23,826 nucleotides of DNA, taken from an uncultured Collinsella sp. (GTDB lineage: Bacteria > Actinomycetota > Coriobacteriia > Coriobacteriales > Coriobacteriaceae). The stretch spans positions 1 through 23,826 of the forward strand of contig UQHQ01000030.1 of assembly GCA_900540945.1 (NCBI GenBank), given 5' to 3'. Shown piece after piece: positions 1 to 8,108 of this stretch (the stretch's first letter is position 1; each line of letters begins with the position of its first letter). A program made the position numbers and the translations under genes. Under the pieces are notes generated by a model that ran no database searches, had not been told where the DNA came from, and saw nothing but the letters and a program-made list of their open reading frames with translations.

Positions 1-72
1 GGGGTCAGCCCGTGGGAGGCCAGGGCGCCGCTGACCGGTGGACGGCACCGAGCCGCCATTGGGAATGTAGAA
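1..72 (+). other. Truncated non-coding stretch that can fold, upstream of a terminator
   Basis: No convincing reading frame ends here: frame 2 has a stop at 32-34, and frames 1 and 3 run straight through the terminator that follows. GGTCAGC (3-9) pairs perfectly with GCTGACC (30-36), and CGGC (43-46) with GCCG (52-55) around a five-base loop. Two hairpins followed by a strong terminator look like the 3' part of a structured RNA or a 3' UTR whose start lies outside the window. I could not match it to tmRNA, SRP RNA, RNase P RNA or a riboswitch that I know. Confidence 0.3.
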
Positions 73-102
73 GGGGGAGGCCTCGCGGCCTCCCCCTTTT
101 TT
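73..102 (+). terminator. Rho-independent terminator
   Basis: A perfect 10-bp G+C-rich stem (73-82 with 87-96) with a TCGC tetraloop is followed by six T residues (97-102). It ends a plus-strand transcript entering from the left edge. In the other direction there are only two T residues after the stem, so it is poorer for the minus-strand gene ending at 151. Confidence 0.85.
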
Positions 103-150
103 GCGTTTGGTCGATATGAGCTAAACGCCTCTATGGCTTAATAGCCTTTT

Positions 151-621
151 CTATTTGAAGAAAACAAAATGAATGACCAGCGCGATTGCCACGATGGCAA
201 TGATCAAGAGCGCAATTTGGAGACGGTGCTGTCTGCGCCGTCTGTTTGACGATGTAAATATCGATTTCCCCTGCTTAGGCGTCTCGAGATAGCGGGCGGA
301 ATGCGTTAGAGTTTGCTTGGGACGGGGCCCTCTGCGATGTTGCTTTGTGGGTGTTTGTGTCTGCTCCTGGCTGCTTGCGCTGTTTTTGGATAAGGGGGCA
401 TCTTTTAGATACACCGGATCGCTCGAGGCGACACCCATGTGTCTGCGCGCTGATTGAGATTCTTCTAGGGTTTGATATCGATTGCGAGTTACATACTCAG
501 GCTCTGCATCGTTAATGGGCTCTTGGGAAATATGGGGACGATGGTAGCGTATGGGCTGTGAATAGGCAGAACTATCGTTCTGCAGCGACTCAAACGAATT
601 GTCGGAGGTCTGATCGTCCAT
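151..621 (-). CDS. Hypothetical protein with one C-terminal membrane anchor
   Basis: This 156-residue protein is not recognised. Residues 1-125 are polar, rich in S, Q, T, R and H, with no obvious fold and probably disordered. An arginine-rich patch (NRRRRQHR, about 126-133) comes just before a single hydrophobic segment (about 134-154) that ends the protein at FVFFK. By the positive-inside rule this suggests a tail-anchored protein with its long N-terminus in the cytoplasm. The start is supported by AAGGG four bases upstream of the ATG on the minus strand. The gene stands alone, divergent from hsp20, and is visibly more A+T-rich than the rest of the window. That could mean weak constraint or foreign origin. 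The reading frame and the ribosome binding site are real evidence; any function would be a guess. Confidence 0.6.
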   Translation of the reverse strand: MDDQTSDNSFESLQNDSSAYSQPIRYHRPHISQEPINDAEPEYVTRNRYQTLEESQSARRHMGVASSDPVYLKDAPLSKNSASSQEQTQTPTKQHRRGPRPKQTLTHSARYLETPKQGKSIFTSSNRRRRQHRLQIALLIIAIVAIALVIHFVFFK

Positions 622-659
622 GATGCCCTTAGGTTGTCATTAACAACGTGTATGCGCTC

Positions 660-665
660 ATTGTA
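660..665 (-). promoter_or_regulatory. Possible -10 box (TACAAT) for the gene ending at 151
   Basis: TACAAT reads on the minus strand 38 bases upstream of the ATG at 621. No good -35 hexamer lies at 16-18 bp. It is included because the same hexamer recurs upstream of several other genes in the window. Confidence 0.3.
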
Positions 666-781
666 AGCCCTCCGCTTCGTTTTGACAGGCCGCGTATATG
701 GTATTTAAGGCACGGTTCAAAGAACTTTAGCTTCGTTAAAACCTTAGTCGACCAGACTTAGATATGCTTATAGAAAGAGAC

Positions 782-810
782 TTAAAAAACTTTATATCAA
801 AATGTATATA
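782..810 (+). promoter_or_regulatory. Possible hsp20 promoter in an A+T-rich tract
   Basis: TTAAAA (782-787) and TATATA (805-810, directly preceded by TG) are 17 bp apart inside the most A+T-rich stretch of the window. I looked for a CIRCE element and for the HAIR motif of HspR and saw neither, so heat-shock control cannot be read from the sequence. Confidence 0.3.
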
Positions 811-899
811 TAAGAAATGGATGGGCATATATTAGAGCGTCAAAAGAAGTCCCTGCCACCTAGAAGATGGCTCGGCAGTCCCTTAAAGGAGTGGTAGTC

Positions 900-1331
900 A
901 TGGCAAGCATGGTTCCTTATCGTTCGGTTTTTGGTGTTCGTCCCTCTGCTAGCTCGTTGTTTGATCTCTTTGATGATATGAGCGACCTAGCGAACAGCTC
1001 GATTGCCTCTAAGGCGTTCCCCGTTGACGTTGAGGATAAGGGCGATGGCTATGAGGTCAAGGCTTATCTGACCGGCGTCGCCAAGGACGATATCGATGTC
1101 GAGCTTAACGAGGGCCGTCTGTCCATTAGCGTGAATGTCGAGGAAGACGAGGAGAACGAGGGTAAGAACTTCCTGCAGAAGGAGTTCAGCTCGTACAGCG
1201 CGACGCGCGGCGTGTACCTGAAGGATGCTTCGAGCGAGGGCCTTTCTGCAAAGTACGCTGACGGCATCCTTACCGTTACGGTTCCTAAGATTGTCGAGAA
1301 GAAGAACGTTACGAAGATTTCCATCGATTAA
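900..1331 (+). CDS. Hsp20 / alpha-crystallin family small heat shock protein
   Basis: An ATP-independent holdase chaperone that keeps unfolding cytoplasmic proteins soluble in large oligomers. The 143-residue protein has the usual parts: a short hydrophobic N-terminal arm (VPYRSVFG, SLFDLFDDM), an alpha-crystallin domain from about FPVDVED to VPKIVEKK containing the family's A-x-Y-x-x-G-x-L-T-x-x-x-P-K strand (AKYADGILTVTVPK), and a C-terminal I-x-I motif (ISI) before the end. The start at 900 is chosen because AAAGGAG lies at 885-891, eight bases upstream. The in-frame ATG at 867 has no such site and would put this ribosome site inside the gene. The gene is monocistronic, with a terminator just after it. 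Confidence 0.93.
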   Translation: MASMVPYRSVFGVRPSASSLFDLFDDMSDLANSSIASKAFPVDVEDKGDGYEVKAYLTGVAKDDIDVELNEGRLSISVNVEEDEENEGKNFLQKEFSSYSATRGVYLKDASSEGLSAKYADGILTVTVPKIVEKKNVTKISID

Positions 1332-1365
1332 GGCTATCGGCTTTTAAAATCGGTGCCTACGTTAA

Positions 1366-1396
1366 GGGGGCTGGGAAGTGATTCCCAGCCCCCTTT
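1366..1396 (+). terminator. Hairpin terminator between hsp20 and the converging hydrolase gene
   Basis: A perfect 12-bp stem (1366-1377 with 1382-1393) closes a GTGA loop and is followed by only three T residues on the plus strand. It lies between convergent genes and may serve both, though the T-tracts are short either way. Confidence 0.7.
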
Positions 1397-1401
1397 GCTG
1401 T

Positions 1402-2211
1402 TTACTGTATGGTCATGGGCCGATATTGTCCGGCGGGACGTATCGTGAGTTTATGCAGCCCCTCAACGCGGGTGGCGGTGCTGCCAAGCTCGTTGTCGAG
1501 CGTTGCGTCGAGGGAGCTTGCGTAGCTTTTGACGGTCAGGCTTGGGCGATTGTTGTCTTGGCTAATGTGCATCGCGATAAGTTGCTCGGTGCGATCGGTT
1601 ACCAACGCGCGTGCGGCATCGGCGGCCTGATCGTTGGAGAGATGTCCTTTTACAGACATGATACGTTCCTGAAGAAAGCGAGGATAGTCGCCTTGACGCA
1701 GCATGGTTACATCGTGGTTGCTTTCGAGTGCGAGAATGCGACAGTCCTTGAGCGTATCGATGGCATGCTTCGACAACTCGCCGGTGTCGGTGGCAAAGCC
1801 AATTGAATCACCCTGAGCGTCAAACCGGTAGCCGACGGGATTAACGACGTCGTGGGATGTCGAATATGTTTGAATGTGGACTCCGGCAATAGAGAGGGCG
1901 TCACCTGGGTCGAATTCCTCGACAGGTAGATGTGCGAGGCTTTCTTTGGACGTGAGCGTTCCTCTGCTGGAAAAGACCGGGCCATTCCAATGCTTGCACC
2001 ATACCTCAAGCCCCTTGATGTGGTCGCTGTGTTCATGGGTGACAACAAGGGCGTACACGTCGTCTGCCGACAGTCCGAGTTCCGCCATGCGTTTGAGCGT
2101 TTCGCGGCGAGACAGTCCGTCATCGACCATAATGAGCCCCTGCGGGCCCTCGATGAGTGCGCAGTTGCCTTTAGAGCCACTGCCGAGGATATGAAGGTGC
2201 AGACGAGACAT
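1402..2211 (-). CDS. Metallo-beta-lactamase-fold hydrolase, YycJ/WalJ-like
   Basis: A 269-residue metallo-hydrolase related to YycJ/WalJ, a family of probable double-strand 5'-3' DNA exonucleases often found beside walRK in Firmicutes. Visible are the N-terminal HILGSGSKGNC strand-loop, DDGLSRRE, the metal-binding THEHSDHIKGL motif, and later FATDTGELS and ALESNHD, matching the expected order of metal-ligand strands. The start at 2211 (MSRLHLHILGSG) is chosen because it begins right at the conserved first strand; longer frames would run across the tilS start. The ribosome site is weak (GGA about six bases upstream). No WalRK two-component genes are nearby, so the classical association is absent. 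The substrate is inferred from the family only. Confidence 0.85.
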   Translation of the reverse strand: MSRLHLHILGSGSKGNCALIEGPQGLIMVDDGLSRRETLKRMAELGLSADDVYALVVTHEHSDHIKGLEVWCKHWNGPVFSSRGTLTSKESLAHLPVEEFDPGDALSIAGVHIQTYSTSHDVVNPVGYRFDAQGDSIGFATDTGELSKHAIDTLKDCRILALESNHDVTMLRQGDYPRFLQERIMSVKGHLSNDQAADAARALVTDRTEQLIAMHISQDNNRPSLTVKSYASSLDATLDNELGSTATRVEGLHKLTIRPAGQYRPMTIQ

Positions 2212-2225
2212 AAGATTCCAAAGGA

Positions 2226-2231
2226 TACAAT
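2226..2231 (+). promoter_or_regulatory. Possible -10 box (TACAAT) for tilS
   Basis: TACAAT ends 28 bases before the tilS start. It lies just upstream of the divergent hydrolase start. No clear -35 is seen. Confidence 0.3.
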
Positions 2232-2259
2232 GGGTGCGGACGAATAGAGGAGGAAGCAA

Positions 2260-3798
2260 ATGCCTACGGTATCTCAGCATTATGGACACCATGCCGTGCC
2301 TGGGGCAGTCGATGAGACCCGGACGAGGCAGCAGGCTGCTCCTGTCGTGCTCATGGTATCAGGCGGCGCGGACTCGACGGCACTGCTTCTTATGGCGTGC
2401 ACATCAAAGCTGGATATCCAAGACGGACGCGGTGTTGCCCCCATTGCTCGCGAGCGCCTGCATGTGCTGCATGTAAACCATCATCTGCGCGGCAAGGCGT
2501 CCGATGGCGACGAGGCCTTTGTGCGTGAGCTCTGCGCGAAATATGGTTTACCGCTGTGCGTGGAGCACGCTTATTTTGATGGGGAGTCGGGCAATATTGA
2601 GGCCGCGGCCCGCGAGGTGCGCTATGCCGCGGCGCGGAGGTATGTTCGCGAGCTCTGCGCCCAGACGGGGGCACCGCGAACGGCGGCTCGTATCTGCACC
2701 GCGCACACGTCTTCGGATCGCGCGGAAACGTTTTTGATGAACGCGATTAAGGGTTCAGGGCCCGCTGGCCTATCGAGCATTCCTCGCCGGAGGAATATCG
2801 TGGTGCGCCCCTTGCTCGACCTAACTCATGGCGAGCTCGTGGGCTATCTACAGGTACATGGTCAGCCGTGGCGTGAGGACGAGAGCAATGAGGATATCTC
2901 GTATCTGCGAAACTACGTGCGCCATCGGGTAATGCCAGTGGTGGCACAGCGTAATGCGAGCGTGTGCAAGACGATCGGCGCCGCCTGTGAGATCTTGGGT
3001 GACGAAGACGCGTTTCTATCCCAGCTGTCGGCGCAGGCGTTTCGAAGCTGTTTGCGTAAAGAGGCGGCGGGCGCGCTGGTGCTCGATGCCAGACGCCTTG
3101 CTGCGGCCGAGGTGGTAATCGCGCGGCGTATCGTGAGGCTGGCGATCAAACGCATCGATCCGGACGCTCGTCCAGAGATGCGACATGTGGAGCGAGTCCT
3201 TTCCTGCGTTGCCGAGGGCGCCGGCTCGGTCACGCTTCCGGCGGGAATTGACGCACGCGTCGAATTTGGCATGCTGGCGTTTAAGGCTCCGGTGGCTCGC
3301 GAGGGCCTGGTCGCGGACTGGGTTACCGTACCCGGTCGTTTGCCGTTGGGCGGGGGACGTATGCTGGTCGCAGAGCCGATGGCCGTTGAACCGGGATGCG
3401 ATATCGTGCGCCGCGCCCGTGAGCTTGCGGCTGCCGGGGAAGTGGCAGCTTTGGTAGATGCGGCTGCCCTGGGTTTTGCCGACAGCGATAGTGAGCGGAT
3501 CTTGGCGGGCTCGCGTGGCGAGATCCCTGCCGAGGCGCGATTGGCGCGCCTGTGGGTGGACGGTCCCGCACCGGGAGACGTGATGTGCCCGTTAGGAATG
3601 AGTGGTCGAAGCAAGAAGGTATCCGACTTGCTAGGAGAGGCTCGCATTCCCGTTTCCGAGCGCGCCGGCGTGCCCATGGTGAGGACGGCGCCGGGGGGTG
3701 CCGTGGTGTGGGTCGCCGGAGTTCGCGCGGACGAGCGTTTTAAGTGCACGGCGGCGACGCGCGTGGCCTATCTGCTTCGTGTGGTCGACGCGGGTTAG
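2260..3798 (+). CDS. tilS: tRNA(Ile)-lysidine synthase TilS
   Basis: It converts C34 of the CAU-anticodon tRNA-Ile to lysidine using ATP and lysine, switching the tRNA from Met to Ile decoding; it is essential in most bacteria. The 512-residue protein has the N-type ATP pyrophosphatase P-loop SGGADS at 34-39, then HVNHHLRGKASDGDEAFV, the region after strand two seen in TilS. The ISYLRNYVRHRVMP stretch follows, and a C-terminal TilS domain contains GRSKKVSDLLGEARIP and VVWVAGVRADERFK. The length agrees with long TilS proteins carrying both the central and C-terminal domains. A strong AGAGGAGGA site (2246-2254) sets the start. It heads the common tilS-hpt-ftsH cluster, but a 148-bp gap before hpt suggests hpt may have its own promoter. 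Confidence 0.94.
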   Translation: MPTVSQHYGHHAVPGAVDETRTRQQAAPVVLMVSGGADSTALLLMACTSKLDIQDGRGVAPIARERLHVLHVNHHLRGKASDGDEAFVRELCAKYGLPLCVEHAYFDGESGNIEAAAREVRYAAARRYVRELCAQTGAPRTAARICTAHTSSDRAETFLMNAIKGSGPAGLSSIPRRRNIVVRPLLDLTHGELVGYLQVHGQPWREDESNEDISYLRNYVRHRVMPVVAQRNASVCKTIGAACEILGDEDAFLSQLSAQAFRSCLRKEAAGALVLDARRLAAAEVVIARRIVRLAIKRIDPDARPEMRHVERVLSCVAEGAGSVTLPAGIDARVEFGMLAFKAPVAREGLVADWVTVPGRLPLGGGRMLVAEPMAVEPGCDIVRRARELAAAGEVAALVDAAALGFADSDSERILAGSRGEIPAEARLARLWVDGPAPGDVMCPLGMSGRSKKVSDLLGEARIPVSERAGVPMVRTAPGGAVVWVAGVRADERFKCTAATRVAYLLRVVDAG

Positions 3799-3880
3799 CC
3801 CCTCGCACCAGCTTTTCTGTGCGGCGTTGACGGTATTCCCGCGCTGATGGTGCGCGGGCTGGAAAATATACCCCGTGCGC

Positions 3881-3889
3881 TGCTAGAAT
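3881..3889 (+). promoter_or_regulatory. Possible extended -10 promoter for hpt-ftsH
   Basis: TGCTAGAAT fits an extended -10 (TG-n-TAGAAT) 57 bases before the hpt start. No good -35 sits at the expected place, as is common for extended -10 promoters. Confidence 0.35.
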
Positions 3890-3946
3890 GTGTAGTTCGC
3901 GTCCATACGGCGGTGTGTGGGCGATTAGGCACAAGAAAGGGTTGTC

Positions 3947-4495
3947 ATGGCTTCTCAACATCCGGATATCGAGAAGGTTCTGTTTACGCAGGAGGATATC
4001 GAAGGTATCGTTTCTCGCCTGGGCGAGGAGATTACGCGCGACTACGCTGGTAAGGATCTGGTGTTGATCGCGGTTCTGCGCGGCGCCGTTGTCTTTATGG
4101 GCGACCTGATGCGCAAGATCGAGCTGCCGACCAACATCGATTTCATGGCTGTTTCGAGCTATGGCGACGGTGTGAAGTCTTCGGGCATCGTGCGTATCAT
4201 TAAGGACCTGGATATCGACATCCGTGGTCGCGACGTGCTGATCGTCGAGGACATTCTGGACTCGGGCCTGACCCTCAAGTACCTGATGAAGAACCTCGAG
4301 AGCCGCAAGCCCGCTTCGCTGGAGGTCGCTGCCTTCCTGTGGAAGGACGTTGAGGACCGTACCTCGGCCATCACGCCCAAGTATGTTGGAACCCATTGCC
4401 CCGATGCCTTTGTGGTGGGCTACGGCCTCGACTATGCCGAGCGCTATCGCAACCTTCCGTATCTGGGCATTTTGAAACCGGAGGTTTATTCGTAA
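3947..4495 (+). CDS. hpt: Hypoxanthine phosphoribosyltransferase
   Basis: A cytoplasmic purine-salvage enzyme joining hypoxanthine or guanine to PRPP to give IMP or GMP. The 182-residue length is typical of bacterial HPRT. The PRPP-binding loop VLIVEDILDSGLTL is present (about 101-114), with the preceding LVLIAVLRGAVVFMGDL flavoprotein-like strand and the late PDAFVVGYGLDYAERYRNL segment that contacts the purine. The start at 3947 follows AAGAAAGGG with a suitable gap. Its stop is one base from the ftsH start, so the two are clearly co-transcribed and probably translationally coupled. The tilS-hpt-ftsH order is widely conserved in Gram-positive bacteria. Confidence 0.95.
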   Translation: MASQHPDIEKVLFTQEDIEGIVSRLGEEITRDYAGKDLVLIAVLRGAVVFMGDLMRKIELPTNIDFMAVSSYGDGVKSSGIVRIIKDLDIDIRGRDVLIVEDILDSGLTLKYLMKNLESRKPASLEVAAFLWKDVEDRTSAITPKYVGTHCPDAFVVGYGLDYAERYRNLPYLGILKPEVYS

Positions 4496-4496
4496 G

Positions 4497-6635
4497 ATGC
4501 CCGACGACCGTAACGACAACAATTTCCAGACTCCCCGGGAGCCTAAGATCCCGGGGATGCCCGGAGGCAAGAAGCCCACGCGTACGGGCTGGCTGTATTT
4601 TCTTTTGGCTTGCGCGCTTCTGGGCTATGCCTTCTTTAATATGGGCTCCGGTTTTGCCAGCTCCAGCAATACCGTTAAGCTCGCGACGAGCGAGATGGTC
4701 AGCGCCATTAAGCAGGATCGCGTCGAAGATTTGACCTATACGGTTCAAGACGGAAGCGTGGCGGGTCATTACTGGAAGACAAAAAAGGACAAGGGCGATA
4801 CGAGCGAGCTCAAGAGCTTTTCCTCGACCTATGTCGGCTCCGATTCGCTTGCCGAGCTTATGGCGGAGCACCCCGACACCAAGTATATCGTCAACACCAA
4901 CGACCCCGATTTTTGGGGCGACTTGGCGATGAGCGTGCTGCCGACGATCGCCCTGATCGCCATCATGTTCTACTTTATGCGCCAGATGATGGGCGCCAAT
5001 AACAGGAACATGCAGTTTGGCAAGACCAACGCCAAGACTAACGAGGCTACGCGTCCCAAGGTAAAGTTCGAGGACGTTGCCGGCGTGGACGAGGCCGTCG
5101 AGGAGCTCGAGGAGATCCGCGACTTCCTGAGCGATCCGGACCGCTATCGCAAGCTGGGTGCCAAGATTCCGCGCGGCGTTTTGCTGGTTGGTCCTCCGGG
5201 TACCGGTAAGACGCTGCTGGCTAAGGCCGTTGCCGGCGAGGCAGGCGTGCCGTTCTTTAGCATCTCGGGCTCTGACTTTGTCGAGATGTTCGTGGGCGTC
5301 GGCGCCAGCCGCGTGCGCGACCTCTTTAAGGAGGCCAAGTCTCAGGCTCCGTCGATCATCTTTATTGACGAGATCGATGCCGTGGGACGTCAGCGCGGAG
5401 CCGGCCTAGGCGGCGGTCACGACGAGCGCGAGCAGACGCTCAACCAGCTGCTGGTCGAGATGGACGGTTTTGAGGAAAGCGAGTCGGTCATCCTGATCGC
5501 CGCAACCAATCGCCCCGATATTCTGGATCCGGCATTGCTGCGCCCCGGTCGTTTTGATCGTCAGGTCACGGTCGACCGTCCGGACGTAAAGGGTCGCGAG
5601 CAGATCTTGCGCGTACATGCCGAGAATAAGCCGATGGACGAGGACGTTAAGTTTGAGAAGCTCGCCCAGATGACCGTTGGCTTTACCGGTGCCGATCTGG
5701 CAAACCTGCTCAACGAATCTGCGCTGCTGGCCGCTCGCCGCCATCGTTCCGTGATCTCGATGGACGAGGTCGAGGAGTCGATGGAGCGCGTGATTGCCGG
5801 ACCGCAACGCAAGGGTCGCGTGATGACCGAGGCCGAGCGCACCACGATTGCCTATCATGAGAGCGGTCACGCTTTGGTGGGTCACATCTTGGAGCACTCC
5901 GATCCGGTTCATAAGATTTCGATCGTCAGCCGCGGCCAGGCTCTGGGCTACACGTTGCAGCTTCCGCAGGAGGATCACTTCCTCAAGACCAAGAACGAGA
6001 TGCTCGACGAGCTTGCCGTGTTCTTGGGCGGCCGCGTTGCCGAGGAGCTCATGTGCGATGACATCACGTCGGGCGCGAGCAACGACCTGGAGCGCGCGAC
6101 CAAGATGGCACGCGAGATGGTTACGCGTTTGGGCATGAGCGAGGAGCTGGGCACGCAGGTGTTTGGCGAGGCACAGCATCAGGTGTTCCTTGGTCGCGAT
6201 TACGCCGATCACCAGGATTACTCCGAGGAGACGGCACGCCGCATCGATATCGAGGTTCAGCGCATCATGCGCGAAGCCCATCGCCGTGCGGTCGAGATTC
6301 TGGATGCCCGTCGCGATCAACTCGATCTGATGGCGAAGGTGCTGCTTGAGCGCGAGACCGTCGAGGGCGACGCCGTGAACGCCCTGCTCGACAACGAGTG
6401 GGATGCCTACCTTGAGCGCGAGGGCGATATCCTGGCGGCCAAGGAGGAGCGCAACGCCAAGGCGGCCGGCATGCCGGCCAAAAAGCGCATGCCTCGTATG
6501 AGCGAGGAGGAGCTGGCGGCTGATGCCGCAGCTTTTGCGCAGGCGGCCATGCAGGAGGATGCTGAAGTGGCATCCGGTGACGCTGGCGATGACCGTGCCG
6601 TCAACGCCGATGCCGACGTCGACACCGACAAATAG
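4497..6635 (+). CDS. ftsH: ATP-dependent zinc metalloprotease FtsH
   Basis: A membrane-bound AAA+ protease that extracts and degrades misfolded or regulated membrane and cytoplasmic proteins as a hexamer. The 712-residue protein has a cytoplasmic N-terminus, TM1 at about 32-50, an extracytoplasmic domain, and TM2 at about 143-161. The AAA module has Walker A GPPGTGKT at 232-239, Walker B IIFIDE at 287-292, and the second region of homology with LRPGRFD and arginine fingers R349 and R352. The zinc site HESGH is at 454-458. The C-terminal tail from about 660 is long, acidic and alanine-rich, longer than in E. coli FtsH and probably disordered. The start lies one base after the hpt stop, with GGAGG (4480-4484) inside hpt. 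A strong terminator follows. Confidence 0.97.
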   Translation: MPDDRNDNNFQTPREPKIPGMPGGKKPTRTGWLYFLLACALLGYAFFNMGSGFASSSNTVKLATSEMVSAIKQDRVEDLTYTVQDGSVAGHYWKTKKDKGDTSELKSFSSTYVGSDSLAELMAEHPDTKYIVNTNDPDFWGDLAMSVLPTIALIAIMFYFMRQMMGANNRNMQFGKTNAKTNEATRPKVKFEDVAGVDEAVEELEEIRDFLSDPDRYRKLGAKIPRGVLLVGPPGTGKTLLAKAVAGEAGVPFFSISGSDFVEMFVGVGASRVRDLFKEAKSQAPSIIFIDEIDAVGRQRGAGLGGGHDEREQTLNQLLVEMDGFEESESVILIAATNRPDILDPALLRPGRFDRQVTVDRPDVKGREQILRVHAENKPMDEDVKFEKLAQMTVGFTGADLANLLNESALLAARRHRSVISMDEVEESMERVIAGPQRKGRVMTEAERTTIAYHESGHALVGHILEHSDPVHKISIVSRGQALGYTLQLPQEDHFLKTKNEMLDELAVFLGGRVAEELMCDDITSGASNDLERATKMAREMVTRLGMSEELGTQVFGEAQHQVFLGRDYADHQDYSEETARRIDIEVQRIMREAHRRAVEILDARRDQLDLMAKVLLERETVEGDAVNALLDNEWDAYLEREGDILAAKEERNAKAAGMPAKKRMPRMSEEELAADAAAFAQAAMQEDAEVASGDAGDDRAVNADADVDTDK

Positions 6636-6645
6636 CCCTTGTAAC

Positions 6646-6680
6646 AAAAGCCTCCGCGGGGAAACCTGCGGAGGCTTTTT
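6646..6680 (+). terminator. ftsH terminator
   Basis: A 12-bp stem (6646-6657 with 6668-6679) with a ten-base loop runs into a T-rich stretch, ending the hpt-ftsH transcript just after the ftsH stop. Confidence 0.88.
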
Positions 6681-6708
6681 CTTTTGAGCGATATGGGGCT
6701 GTCTGTTG

Positions 6709-6760
6709 ATTGGGGACAGACTTAAATGAGCGTTTTCACGCATTTAAGTCTGTCCCCAAT
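6709..6760. repeat. Palindromic repeat A (20-bp perfect arms, GGGGACAG core)
   Basis: Arms 6709-6728 and 6741-6760 are perfect inverted copies beginning ATTGGGGACAG, separated by 12 bases. The stem is long and is not followed by a T-tract. It looks like a REP-type extragenic palindrome rather than a terminator, since the ftsH terminator already lies upstream. A 13-base string, ATATGGGGCTGTC (6691-6703), just before it recurs at 16755-16767 beside repeat B. Confidence 0.8.
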
Positions 6761-6794
6761 GAACATTACTGCGGCGCTTTGCCCGACTAAAGCG

Positions 6795-6800
6795 TACAAT
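6795..6800 (+). promoter_or_regulatory. Possible -10 box (TACAAT) for the aminotransferase gene
   Basis: TACAAT lies 24 bases upstream of the ATG at 6825. No matching -35 is obvious; the preceding sequence belongs to repeat A and its flank. Confidence 0.35.
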
Positions 6801-6824
6801 AGCGCCTATGCGAAAGGGGAACAG

Positions 6825-8009
6825 ATGATCAACGAAACTATGTATGCTCGCGGTACGGAAAGTTCCATCATCCGCGAGATCTTTAGCTATGGTCTTGAGC
6901 GCAAGGCGCAGATCGGTGCGGAGAACGTATTCGATTTTTCGCTGGGCAACCCGAGTGTTCCGGCGCCCGCCGCTGTGGCTGAGTCCATTAAGAAGGCCTT
7001 GGAGCTGCCGAGCGACCAGCTGCATGGTTATACGCCCGCACCGGGCCTGCCGCAATGTCGAGCAGCTGTCGCCGAATCGCTCAACCGCCGCTTTGGCACG
7101 AGCTATGAGGGCAAGGACGTCTTTATGACGGTGGGCGCCGCGGCTTCGCTCACCTGTACGCTCAACGCCATTACGAACCCGGGCGACGAGGTTATTGTTA
7201 TCGCCCCGTACTTTCCGGAGTATCGCGTTTGGATTGAGAAGGCTGGCTGTACGTGTGTCGAGGCGCTCGCCGATGAAGACACGTTCCAGCTGAGCGTGGA
7301 CAACGTGCTCAAGGCGATTACCGATAAGACGACTGCCGTCATCATCGACTCGCCCAACAACCCGACCGGTGCCGTGTATACGCGCGACACGCTGACGCGA
7401 CTGGCCAATGTTTTGCGCGAGGTCAACGCCAAACGCGATCCCGAGAACCCGATTATGCTCATCTCGGATGAACCGTACCGCGAGATCGTGTACGGTGCCG
7501 AGGTGCCTTGGGTGCCCTCGATCTACGAGAACACCGTGGTGTGCTACTCGTATTCTAAGTCGTTGTCGCTGCCGGGTGAGCGCGTGGGTTGGATCTTGGT
7601 TCCCAACACCAATCCGCAGGCTGCGCGTCTGATGCCGGCTGTTGCGGGTGCTGCCCGTACGCTGGGTTTTGTATGCGCACCGGCGCTCTTCCAGCGCGTG
7701 ATTATCGATTGCATCGATGAGCCGAGTGATGTCGAGGCCTATGCTCGCAACCGCGCGGCGCTCACCGACGCCTTGGCGGACTACGGCTATACCTATGTTG
7801 AGCCGGATGGTGCTTTCTACCTGTGGGTGAAAGCACTCGAGCCCGACGCGAATGCGTTTTGCGAGCGCGCAAAGAAGTATGAGCTGCTTGCGGTTCCCTC
7901 GGACAGCTTTGGTATGCCGGGTTGGTTCCGCCTGGGCTATTGCGTGAGTTACGAAACGATTATCAATTCGCTACACGCTTGGAAACAGTTGGCGGACGAG
8001 TATCGCTAA
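6825..8009 (+). CDS. Pyridoxal-phosphate aminotransferase, class I/II fold
   Basis: A cytoplasmic PLP enzyme of aspartate aminotransferase fold type I, probably moving an amino group between an amino acid and a 2-oxo acid; the exact substrate cannot be read. The 394-residue protein shows DFSLGNPSVPAP near the N-terminus, TVGAAASLTCTLNAI at the cofactor phosphate region, SPNNPTGAVYT, the SDEPYREIVY motif, and the Schiff-base lysine K245 in YSYSKSLSLPGERVG. The start at 6825 is chosen for AAAGGGG (about 6813-6819) just upstream. The open frame extends back to 6726 through repeat A but has no ribosome site there. The gene is monocistronic. A biosynthetic or catabolic aspartate/alanine-type role is the most that can be said. 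Confidence 0.88.
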   Translation: MINETMYARGTESSIIREIFSYGLERKAQIGAENVFDFSLGNPSVPAPAAVAESIKKALELPSDQLHGYTPAPGLPQCRAAVAESLNRRFGTSYEGKDVFMTVGAAASLTCTLNAITNPGDEVIVIAPYFPEYRVWIEKAGCTCVEALADEDTFQLSVDNVLKAITDKTTAVIIDSPNNPTGAVYTRDTLTRLANVLREVNAKRDPENPIMLISDEPYREIVYGAEVPWVPSIYENTVVCYSYSKSLSLPGERVGWILVPNTNPQAARLMPAVAGAARTLGFVCAPALFQRVIIDCIDEPSDVEAYARNRAALTDALADYGYTYVEPDGAFYLWVKALEPDANAFCERAKKYELLAVPSDSFGMPGWFRLGYCVSYETIINSLHAWKQLADEYR

Positions 8010-8108
8010 AAGTAAAGCGCTCTGCCTACAATGTTTTACGTGAAACGGGGTTTGGTGTTAAGCCGGACCACGTTGTCATGAACGTTGTGTCGTTGGGATG
8101 GAGTGGTT

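Noticed and set aside
622..899. CIRCE or HspR (HAIR) site before hsp20
   Set aside because: Neither consensus inverted repeat could be found in the region.
1378..1806. A 142-codon plus-strand frame after hsp20
   Set aside because: It begins inside the terminator stem and lies opposite the metallo-hydrolase gene, which has clear metal-binding motifs.
5406..6743. A 445-codon open frame on the minus strand opposite ftsH
   Set aside because: ftsH on the plus strand has all its catalytic motifs; the opposite frame is low in recognisable motifs and is a by-product of G+C-rich codon use.
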